DNA of 23,063 nt, from the NCBI GenBank assembly GCA_044224705.1, contig JBGAJY010000073.1, positions 1 to 23,063 on the forward strand, in the 5' to 3' direction. Position 1 is the first letter of the stretch; every line of letters begins with the position of its first letter. The notes beneath the pieces were generated by a model. It was not told the DNA's origin. It did no database searches and worked only from the letters and a program-made list of their open reading frames with translations. The position numbers and the translations under genes were made by a program. Positions 1-6,119 of this stretch are shown here, piece after piece. The stretch comes from M3007 sp044224705. GTDB lineage: Bacteria; Bacteroidota; Bacteroidia; Chitinophagales; Saprospiraceae.

Positions 1-7
1 TTCTGCG

Positions 8-77
8 TACGTCTGCGGAAACATCTGCGAACGTCTGCGCGAAACAACGTCTGCGCGAAACAACGTCTGCGCGAAAC
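8..77. repeat. Short tandem repeat, 16-bp unit
   Basis: Three perfect head-to-tail copies of a 16-bp unit (aacgtctgcgcgaaac) lie at 30-45, 46-61 and 62-77. Two degenerate copies built on the same ctgcg core precede them from about position 8. The array stops 2 bp before the stop codon of the minus-strand gene at 80-682, so it lies directly 3' of that gene. The window edge may cut more copies. There are no spacers, so it is not a CRISPR array. Function unknown. Confidence 0.85.
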
Positions 78-79
78 CC

Positions 80-682
80 CTACCGCTCCAGCACCTCAAA
101 AACGGCCTCGATCTCGTCAAAGGATTTAACCCCCACTTGTACTTCCTCGCCGCCGCGCAGCAGCAATCCGGCGGGTTGCAACTGCTCCAGCAGGCCTGGT
201 AATTCATCGGGACCCGCATCCATTTGCAGCAGGGTGGGGTATTGGGCAAACAGATTTTTCCACGCGGATAAACTGCGGGCGTCCGGGTTTTTATCCGAAA
301 AATGCAACACAAAAAAGGCGACCCAGTGCCCTGCCTGTTGAAAAACCGTGGATACGGCATCGATTCCCCGGCTGGCATCGGCCTCCAGCAGCACCGTGAG
401 TCCTGCCAGGGTGGGTAACTCCGGCAGGTAAGCCCCGCCCCGCAACAACACGGCATCCAGCCCGTAAAATTCGGCGGCTTCGCGCACCACGGCTGCGGCC
501 GCGCGGCTGAATTCCCCGGCGATACGCGGGCCTTCCACCCATTCGCGCATGGCTTTCATATACATCGGATCAAGGTAGCCGGGCGTGCCTGCTTCAAAAT
601 TGAAACCGAGAAAATCGACCTCGCGGGCCGCAAAATAGCGGGCGTCGGTCAGGTTGGTGATACTGGAAGCGTATAAAAGCAT
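80..682 (-). CDS. TrpF-like (phosphoribosylanthranilate isomerase-related) TIM-barrel protein, probably not a true isomerase
   Basis: Predicted 200-residue cytoplasmic protein. The N-terminus (SSITNLTDARYFAAREVDFLGFNF, split here: SSITNLTDAR then YFAAREVDFLGFNF, residues 6-29) matches the KxCGITxxxDA...GADxLGFxF signature of TrpF. The C-terminus (LLLRGGEEVQVGVKSFDEI) resembles the SSGVE..PGxKD phosphate-binding end of that family, and the length fits. The catalytic Cys of the first strand is replaced by Ser6 and the following Gly by Ser7, so the tryptophan-pathway reaction is doubtful. No other trp gene is present. The ATG at 682 was chosen because the protein fold begins there; the 36 residues readable upstream look like leader sequence. 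It is divergent from the gene at 860. The fold assignment is moderately sure; the function is unknown. Confidence 0.72.
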   Translation of the reverse strand: MLLYASSITNLTDARYFAAREVDFLGFNFEAGTPGYLDPMYMKAMREWVEGPRIAGEFSRAAAAVVREAAEFYGLDAVLLRGGAYLPELPTLAGLTVLLEADASRGIDAVSTVFQQAGHWVAFFVLHFSDKNPDARSLSAWKNLFAQYPTLLQMDAGPDELPGLLEQLQPAGLLLRGGEEVQVGVKSFDEIEAVFEVLER

Positions 683-762
683 CGTCTCTGGTAGCCCGGA
701 ATTTATTCCGGGCAATACACAAGCACAAATGTACAGCGAACTTCCAGGCCCGCCGAAATGTG

Positions 763-770
763 TAATTTTG
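763..770 (+). promoter_or_regulatory. Bacteroidota -7 promoter element
   Basis: TAATTTTG matches the TAnnTTTG box read by the Bacteroidota primary sigma factor. It lies inside the longest open frame of the membrane-fusion gene, so transcription would begin near 775 and the ATG at 758 cannot be the start on this transcript. No convincing -33 TTG was found. Confidence 0.5.
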
Positions 771-859
771 CACATCGGTCGAGGACGCAAAATCTGCTCT
801 CCACCGTTCTTTCTCAGTATTATACAGGTGGCTCCACCAGCCGCCGCAGCCTTTTGATT

Positions 860-1939
860 TTGAAAAAACGCTCCCTCCTCTGGCTTTTTCTCGTGCTCGG
901 TGTGGCATTCGTCGCCTGGAAACTGTACGACAACAAAAAACAGCTGGCCGCCAAAACCGAATTATCGAAGATCACCCGCGCTTTCGTGCCGGTTGAGGTC
1001 ACCTCGCCTTTCCGGCAGTCGATCGCCGCCCAACTGGAAACCGACGGTATTTTTTTACCGGCTAAAGAAATGTTCGTCATTTCCGAGACACAGGGCCACG
1101 TGAACGCCGTGTACAAAAACAAGGGCGACTGGTTCGAAGAAGGCGAACTCATCGCCAAGGTAGACGACGAACTGCTCCGCGCCGAACTCGAAGCCACGCA
1201 GGCCAACCTTGCCAAACTGCGCACCGACCGTGAACGGGTCGGCCGCCTCATCGAAGGCGAAGCGGTCGCTAAAACCAAAGCCGAAGACCTCGACCTGGGC
1301 ATTCTGGCCGCCGAAGCCAAAGAAAAAGCCCTGAAAAAACAAATCGCCAATACGAGTATCCGCGCCCCGATGAGCGGCGTGATGGGCCTCCGCTTCATCG
1401 AACGCGGCAGCGTGATCGGGCCTGGCATCCAGGTGGCCCAGATGACCAACCTCGACAAACTTTTTCTGATGGTCAAAGTGACGGAAAAAGACATCCTCGG
1501 CGTGCGCAAAGGCCAATCCGTGAACGTCCGTGTCGATGTGCAACCCGGTTTGGCCCTCCAGGGCCGCGTCACCAACATCGGGCTGCGTGCCGACAACACC
1601 TTCAACTACGACGTGGAAATCGAGGTGCCCAATCCCAAAGGCAACCCCCTCCGCGGTGGAATGCACGCTAAAGCATCCTTTCATTCAGCGGCCGAGCACC
1701 AGGGCTTTACCCTGCCGCGCCGCGCCGTAGCCGGTAGTTTGCAGGACGCCAAAGTGTTTGTCGTCGTCCAAGACTCTTTTGTAGCACTGCGCCCGGTGAC
1801 CCTCGGCGCCACCCTTGGCGACCGCGTGGAAGTGACCGGCGGCGTGACGGAAACGGACCAGGTCGTCGTGACGGGGCAGATCAATCTCGTGGACGGGACA
1901 AAGGTGGATGTGGTCAAAGTCCATCTCGCCGGCGAGTAA
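860..1939 (+). CDS. RND-type efflux pump periplasmic adaptor (membrane fusion protein, HlyD/AcrA family)
   Basis: This 359-residue protein would join an inner-membrane RND transporter to an outer-membrane TolC-type channel. Residues 6-20 form one hydrophobic anchor. Residues about 70-100 and 165-195 are the two half-lipoyl motifs (QGHVNAVYKNKGDWFEEGELIAKVDD is the first; the second contains IRAPMSGVMG). An Ala/Glu/Lys-rich alpha-helical hairpin lies between them (about 102-165), followed by beta-barrel and membrane-proximal domains (GMHAKASF, LPRRAV). The frame is open from an ATG at 758, but a TAATTTTG promoter box overlaps that codon, and the first 34 residues do not look native. The TTG at 860, giving MKKRSLLWLFLV, is preferred. 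No pump or TolC gene adjoins it: the left neighbour is divergent and the right one convergent. Confidence 0.85.
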   Translation: MKKRSLLWLFLVLGVAFVAWKLYDNKKQLAAKTELSKITRAFVPVEVTSPFRQSIAAQLETDGIFLPAKEMFVISETQGHVNAVYKNKGDWFEEGELIAKVDDELLRAELEATQANLAKLRTDRERVGRLIEGEAVAKTKAEDLDLGILAAEAKEKALKKQIANTSIRAPMSGVMGLRFIERGSVIGPGIQVAQMTNLDKLFLMVKVTEKDILGVRKGQSVNVRVDVQPGLALQGRVTNIGLRADNTFNYDVEIEVPNPKGNPLRGGMHAKASFHSAAEHQGFTLPRRAVAGSLQDAKVFVVVQDSFVALRPVTLGATLGDRVEVTGGVTETDQVVVTGQINLVDGTKVDVVKVHLAGE

Positions 1940-2109
1940 CTGTAGCGCCAACCTCCAGGTTGGCGCAGTTAGTACAGCTTTTCCGACCTTGAAATCCAAT
2001 TCATCTACATCGCCAACCGCCAGGTTGGCGTACTCAGCGCGGCCATAAAATTTTCGTGGCTTTTTACCGGGTTCTCTCCGACGCGCCAACCTGGAGGTTG
2101 GCGCTACAG
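1940..2109. repeat. Inverted-repeat element with three palindromic cores, filling a convergent spacer
   Basis: The left arm 1940-1966 and right arm 2083-2109 are exact reverse complements over 27 bp. Each arm is itself a hairpin of the form cgccaacc-N4-ggttggcg, and a third variant core sits between them at 2011-2030. The left arm begins at the base after the TAA of the membrane-fusion gene. The right arm contains the last Leu codon and TAG stop of the cystathionine synthase gene. It could act as a bidirectional terminator or be a REP/MITE-like element. There is no U-tract of the usual kind and no coding capacity. Confidence 0.8.
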
Positions 2110-3240
2110 GGCTTGCTCCAGATCATCGATCAGGTCGTCCGCATCCTCCACGCCCACGCTGAGGCGGATGAGCGAATCGGTAAGCCCCACTTTCAGCCGC
2201 TCTTCCCGCGGAATACTGGCATGCGTCATACTCGCCGGGTGTCCGATCAGCGATTCCACGCCCCCCAGCGATTCGGCCAGGGAGAATAAATGTGTGCCGC
2301 TGAGCACGCGATGCGCATTCTCCAGAGTATTGTCATTCAGGTCGAAAGACACCATGGCGCCGAACATGCGCATTTGCCGTTTGGCAATGTCGTGGTTAGG
2401 GTGGCTTGCAAAACCCGGCCAGTACACTTTCCCGACTTTCGGGTGGGTGTCGAGAAACTGCGCGATCACGGCAGCGTTTTCACAGGCGCGTTGCACGCGC
2501 AGGTGCAGGGTTTTGATGCCGCGCAGGATGAGGAAGCAGTCCTGCGGACCCGGCACGGCGCCCGTTGCATTTTGTATAAAATGAAGGCGTTCGGCGAGCG
2601 CCTTGTCCTTGACAATAAGGCAGCCATGCACCACGTCGGAGTGGCCGCCGATGTATTTGGTTGCTGAATGCAGCACGATGTCGGCGCCCAGGTCGAGCGG
2701 ATTTTGCAGGTAAGGCGAGGCAAAAGTATTGTCGACGCACACCAGTACGCCGCGTTCACGGGCGATGACGCACACCGCGGCGATGTCGACGATGCTGAGC
2801 ATCGGATTGGTCGGCGTTTCGATCCAGATCAGTTTGGTCGCCGGGCCGATTTGTGCGGCCACCGTGCGGGCGTCGGTCATGTCGACAAAACGGCTTTTGA
2901 GGCCCCATTGGGCGTACACACGCACCATCTGACGGTAGGAGCCACCGTATAAATCGTTGACGGCCAGCACTTCGTCGCCGGAAGAGAAGAGTTTCATTAC
3001 GGCATCCTGGGCCGCCAGGCCTGAGGCGAAGCAGATGGCATCGACGCCGTTTTCCAGTGCAGCGAGGTTTTTTTCAAGGACAGAACGCGTAGGATTCTGG
3101 GTGCGGGCGTACTCATAGCCTTTATGGTCGCCGGGCGCCGCCTGCACGTAGGTGGAGGTTTGGAAAATGGGCGTCATAATGGCGCCCGTGGAGGGGTCCG
3201 GCTCGATGCCGGCATGGATCACTTTTGTGGCGAATTTCAT
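2104..3240 (-). CDS. metB: Cystathionine gamma-synthase / gamma-lyase, PLP-dependent (Cys/Met metabolism family)
   Basis: This 378-residue cytoplasmic trans-sulfuration enzyme makes cystathionine from an activated homoserine and cysteine, or cleaves cystathionine. Visible family features are the N-terminal KFATKVIHAG, YEYARTQNPTR, the PLP-ring-stacking region NDLYGGSYR (residues 95-103), IETPTNP (140-146), the PLP aspartate in VDNTFASPY (Asp170), and HSATKYIGGHSD with Schiff-base Lys195. The C-terminal SLGGVESLIGHPASMTHA and LIRLSVGVED are typical. The length is normal. The ATG at 3240 begins the conserved N-terminus; an upstream ATG at 3282 would overlap the promoter box. Synthase and lyase activity cannot be told apart by eye, so the symbol metB is provisional. 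The final Leu and the stop codon lie in the adjacent repeat arm. Confidence 0.88.
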   Translation of the reverse strand: MKFATKVIHAGIEPDPSTGAIMTPIFQTSTYVQAAPGDHKGYEYARTQNPTRSVLEKNLAALENGVDAICFASGLAAQDAVMKLFSSGDEVLAVNDLYGGSYRQMVRVYAQWGLKSRFVDMTDARTVAAQIGPATKLIWIETPTNPMLSIVDIAAVCVIARERGVLVCVDNTFASPYLQNPLDLGADIVLHSATKYIGGHSDVVHGCLIVKDKALAERLHFIQNATGAVPGPQDCFLILRGIKTLHLRVQRACENAAVIAQFLDTHPKVGKVYWPGFASHPNHDIAKRQMRMFGAMVSFDLNDNTLENAHRVLSGTHLFSLAESLGGVESLIGHPASMTHASIPREERLKVGLTDSLIRLSVGVEDADDLIDDLEQAL

Positions 3241-3279
3241 GGTTGTATCATTAAATGGTCGGGCGGGAATTCGGGGCGA

Positions 3280-3287
3280 CAAAAGTA
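3280..3287 (-). promoter_or_regulatory. -7 promoter element for the cystathionine synthase/lyase gene
   Basis: Read on the minus strand this is TACTTTTG, an exact TAnnTTTG match, 39 bp upstream of the ATG at 3240. It is paired with an oppositely oriented box at 3350-3357, forming a compact divergent promoter region. No clear -33 TTG. Confidence 0.55.
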
Positions 3288-3349
3288 TGAAGTGCCGGGC
3301 GCTTGGTGCTCATCACCGGACCATCCATTTCATTGTTGGCTGCGACGTT

Positions 3350-3357
3350 TAACTTTG
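3350..3357 (+). promoter_or_regulatory. -7 promoter element for the rhodanese lipoprotein gene
   Basis: TAACTTTG matches TAnnTTTG and ends 12 bp before the ATG at 3370, predicting a 5' leader of under 10 nt. No Shine-Dalgarno sequence would fit, which agrees with the weak dependence on it in Bacteroidota. Confidence 0.55.
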
Positions 3358-3369
3358 CGGCAAAAAAAC

Positions 3370-3933
3370 ATGCGCCTTTCCGTCATTTTCCCCGGATTTC
3401 TTGCCCTTTTCACTTTGCTGGCTTGCGGGAACAAGCCCGCCGGGTCGCAATCGACTGCCGCTGAACAAACCGGTGCCGATTCGGCGACCGCCGAGCCGAC
3501 CAATGTTTACGTGGCGCCCTTGCAGTACGGTGATTCGCCCTCACGTGCCCGCGAGATTTTTAAAGATGATCCCGTGGTCAAATTGCTGAACAATGAGGAA
3601 TACTACGCCTTGATCAGCGCGGATACCAATTTGCTTATTGTGGATGTGGCGACGCCCTTTGAATACAAGAATACCCATATCCCCAGGGCCGTGAACGTGG
3701 ATTTTCAAGCGGAGGATTTTGAAAAAAAAATCGGCAAACTGAAACGAAAAACCCCCGTCGCGATCTATTGCCCTTCGGGCATCCGCAGCGGAGAAGCGGC
3801 GAAAAAGATGAAATCCATGGGTTTCAGCACCGTCTATCTGCTGGAGTACGGGATTCAAAGCTGGCGCTGGTCGCTCGATCATACGATGGGCATGCAGGTG
3901 GGGCAACCTGATCCCAATCAGAAAAAAGAATGA
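3370..3933 (+). CDS. Rhodanese-like domain lipoprotein
   Basis: This 187-residue exported lipoprotein has a hydrophobic signal peptide ending in the lipobox LLAC (Cys19). A Ser/Thr/Ala-rich linker follows (20-45), then a single rhodanese domain at about 75-170. The domain shows LLIVDVATPFEYKNTHIPRA (89-107) and the active-site loop CPSGIRS, with catalytic Cys134 and the CxxGxRS pattern intact. It would handle sulfane sulfur or thiol chemistry in the envelope. The frame is open far upstream, but the lipoprotein signal and the promoter box at 3350 fix the start at 3370. It is divergent from a Cys/Met enzyme, suggesting a sulfur-related theme, which is inference. Confidence 0.88.
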   Translation: MRLSVIFPGFLALFTLLACGNKPAGSQSTAAEQTGADSATAEPTNVYVAPLQYGDSPSRAREIFKDDPVVKLLNNEEYYALISADTNLLIVDVATPFEYKNTHIPRAVNVDFQAEDFEKKIGKLKRKTPVAIYCPSGIRSGEAAKKMKSMGFSTVYLLEYGIQSWRWSLDHTMGMQVGQPDPNQKKE

Positions 3934-3961
3934 GGAAAGACCCTGGGCGCCTTTCTAAATT

Positions 3962-4085
3962 GACGATTACAGGAGATTTGATTTTTGATGTAGATGTTTG
4001 ATTGTGAGATTTTTAATTAAAAATCAAGCCATCAACTCTTGTAAATCATATCTAAAATCAAATCTCCTGTAAATCGACAATCGTA
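3962..4085. repeat. Imperfect long inverted repeat between convergent genes
   Basis: An exact 18-bp arm pair (3968-3985 with 4054-4071) is extended outward to about 26 bp by a stretch with one mismatch and one gap. At the centre 4008-4025 is a perfect 18-bp palindrome (gatttttaattaaaaatc). The element lies between the stop codons of the rhodanese gene (+) and the transketolase C-terminal gene (-). It is AT-rich compared with its surroundings. It probably serves as a two-way transcription terminator. Confidence 0.72.
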
Positions 4086-4087
4086 AA

Positions 4088-4933
4088 TCATTTTTTTCGG
4101 TCCAGCACGTCTTTTACGGCCCACAGCACGTCTTTTTTCCCAAGTCCGTATTTGTCCAGCAGTTCGGCGGGCTTGCCGCTTTCACCGAAGGAATCATTCA
4201 CGCCGACGTACTCCATGGGGGTAGGCAGGCGATGGGCCAGCAGGTTGGCGATGGCGTCGCCGAGGCCGCCGATGCGCTGGTGTTCTTCGGCCACAACTAC
4301 GGCGCGGGTTTTGCTCACCGAATCGAGGATGGCCTCCTCGTCGAGCGGTTTGATCGTGTGGATATTGATCACTTCGCAGGAAACGCCCTGTGCCGCGAGC
4401 TCCCTGGCGGCTTCGATACAGGTCCAAACGAGGTGCCCCGTGGCGAAAATGCTCACGTCTTTACCGGAAGCCAGGTGCAGCGCTTTCCCGATTTTGAATT
4501 TTTGGTCTTCGGCCGTAAAAACCGGCCAGGCCGGGCGGCCGAAGCGCAGGTAAACCGGTCCGTGGTATTCGGCGATGGCGATGGTGGCGGCTTTGGTCTG
4601 GTTGTAGTCGCAGGGATTGATCACGACCATGCCGGGCAGCATACGCATCATGCCGACGTCTTCCAGGATTTGGTGTGTGGCGCCGTCTTCGCCGAGGGTG
4701 AGGCCCGCGTGGGAGGCGCAGATTTTCACGTTTTTATGCGAATAGGCGATGCTCTGGCGGATCTGGTCGTACACGCGGCCCGTGCTGAAATTGGCGAATG
4801 TGCCCGTGAACGGGATTTTGCCGCCTGTAGCAAGCCCCGCCGCGATGCCCATCATATTGGCCTCGGCGATGCCGACCTGGAAGAACCGCTCGGGGAATTC
4901 TTTTTGGAAATGCTGCATTTGCAGTGACTCCAT
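4088..4933 (-). CDS. Transketolase, C-terminal (pyrimidine-binding and C-terminal domain) subunit, start disrupted
   Basis: The open frame gives 281 residues of the second half of a split transketolase. It supplies the domain that closes the thiamine-diphosphate site: FPERFFQVGIAEANMMGIA (13-31) carries the conserved Glu of the TPP proton relay, with GKIPFTGTFANF, CASHAGLTLGEDGATHQ and INPCDYNQT following. No ATG, GTG or TTG lies further upstream in this frame, yet 30 codons before the ATG (to 5023) still encode family sequence, reading ESLSTRDGFGQGLLELG and onward. A TTG at 5036-5034 one frame over would give MKKF joining this stretch if one base of the A/T run at 5024-5033 were absent. The intact gene would span about 4088-5036 and begin 26 bp after the N-terminal subunit gene. 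Frameshift, base-call error or an unusual start codon remain possible. Confidence 0.87.
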   Translation of the reverse strand: MESLQMQHFQKEFPERFFQVGIAEANMMGIAAGLATGGKIPFTGTFANFSTGRVYDQIRQSIAYSHKNVKICASHAGLTLGEDGATHQILEDVGMMRMLPGMVVINPCDYNQTKAATIAIAEYHGPVYLRFGRPAWPVFTAEDQKFKIGKALHLASGKDVSIFATGHLVWTCIEAARELAAQGVSCEVINIHTIKPLDEEAILDSVSKTRAVVVAEEHQRIGGLGDAIANLLAHRLPTPMEYVGVNDSFGESGKPAELLDKYGLGKKDVLWAVKDVLDRKK

Positions 4934-5062
4934 GAGGTCGGCGGTAAGGCCGACGACGTTGGGGTTTTGGCGGCCCAGTTCGAGCAGCCCTTGTCCGAAA
5001 CCATCCCGGGTGGAAAGTGATTCAAAATTTTTTCAAAAACAGAATGGTGCAATGAAGAGGAC

Positions 5063-5914
5063 CTAAAAATCCCCCAAACCCGTCACCGGCAGCTGCTGCA
5101 TGGCGCTGTCGAACTGTTCCTGGTTCGGCGCTTTCCCGTGCCATTTGTGGGTGCCGGCCATAAAGTCCACGCCGTGGCCCATATCGGTTTTCATCAGGAT
5201 CACCACGGGTTTGCCTTTGCCGCAGCGGCGTTTGGCTTTGCGCAGCATGGCGATGACGGCTTCGAGGTGGTTGCCATTTTCGAGGATCAGCACGTCCCAG
5301 CCGAAGGCTTTCCATTTGGCGGGCAGGTTGCCGAGGTTCATCACTTTTTCGGTCGGGCCGTCGATCTGCTGACCGTTCCAGTCAACTGTCACGATGAGGT
5401 TGTCCACTTTCAGGTGGGCGGCCGACATGATGGCTTCCCAGCATTGGCCTTCGTCCAGTTCGCCGTCGCCCGTGAGGGCGAAAATCCAGCGCTTGTCGCC
5501 GTCGAGGCGTTTGGCCAGCGCGGCGCCGATGGCGGCCGAGATGCCCTGTCCCAGGGAGCCCGAGGCAATGCGGATGCCCGGCAGGCCTTCGTGGGTGGCC
5601 GGGTGGCCCTGGAGGCGGGTGTTGAGTTTGCGGAAAGTAGCCAGTTCTGGCACGGGGAAATACCCCGTTCGGGCGAGCACGCTGTACCACACCGGCGAGA
5701 TGTGGCCGTTGCTCAGAAAGAACATGTCCTGGTTTTTGCCCTCCATGCGGAAGGGTTTGGGCGAGTGTTTCATCACGGCTCCGTAGAGGGCGACGAAAAA
5801 TTCGGTGCAGCCCAGGGATCCGCCCGGGTGTCCGCTTTGCACGTTGAATACCATGCGCACGATGTCGCGGCGCACCTGGCCGCATAACTCGGTAAGTTTT
5901 TGTAAATCAGCCAT
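5063..5914 (-). CDS. Transketolase, N-terminal (TPP-binding) subunit
   Basis: The 283-residue first half of transketolase transfers two-carbon ketol units between sugar phosphates in the non-oxidative pentose phosphate pathway. Visible features are SGHPGGSLG with the conserved His29, HISPVWYSVLARTGYF, GSLGQGISAAIGAALA, and the TPP/Mg motif GDGELDEGQCWEA ending at the Asn of VDWNGQQIDG (149-186). MGHGVDFMAGTHKWHGKAP (245-263) closes the domain. The split into two adjacent genes is common in Bacteroidota. Start is the ATG at 5914. The C-terminal subunit gene follows on the same strand, so the two are probably co-transcribed and assemble as a heterotetramer, by analogy with the family. Confidence 0.92.
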   Translation of the reverse strand: MADLQKLTELCGQVRRDIVRMVFNVQSGHPGGSLGCTEFFVALYGAVMKHSPKPFRMEGKNQDMFFLSNGHISPVWYSVLARTGYFPVPELATFRKLNTRLQGHPATHEGLPGIRIASGSLGQGISAAIGAALAKRLDGDKRWIFALTGDGELDEGQCWEAIMSAAHLKVDNLIVTVDWNGQQIDGPTEKVMNLGNLPAKWKAFGWDVLILENGNHLEAVIAMLRKAKRRCGKGKPVVILMKTDMGHGVDFMAGTHKWHGKAPNQEQFDSAMQQLPVTGLGDF

Positions 5915-5930
5915 TGATGAAGAAGGTGGT

Positions 5931-6070
5931 TGATGAGGGTGGATAAAGTTGATGAAGGTTTATAAAAAGGTGAGGGGCGCTCTCAGTTCCGTTGCAGGCC
6001 TTGCAAATGCTGTTTTGAGAGCGCCCCTCACCTTTTTATAAACCTTCATCAACTTTATCAACACTCATCA
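5931..6070. repeat. Giant intergenic hairpin, 55-bp arms
   Basis: Arms 5931-5985 and 6016-6070 are reverse complements over 55 bp with only two mismatches, both near the outer end. They enclose a 30-nt loop that itself contains a small ttgca/tgcaa stem. The element fills most of the spacer between leucyl aminopeptidase (upstream, minus strand) and the transketolase operon. Read as RNA it would give a very stable stem containing gaggggcgctctca, but no U-tract follows the base. It may separate the two transcription units or be a mobile palindromic element. Confidence 0.85.
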
Positions 6071-6119
6071 ATCTTTTAAAATTTGCCACAAAAGTAGGGA
6101 ATTGGAGCAGAAAAAAGGT

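Noticed and set aside
1..79. CRISPR array
   Set aside because: The repeats are contiguous with no spacers and the unit is only 16 bp.
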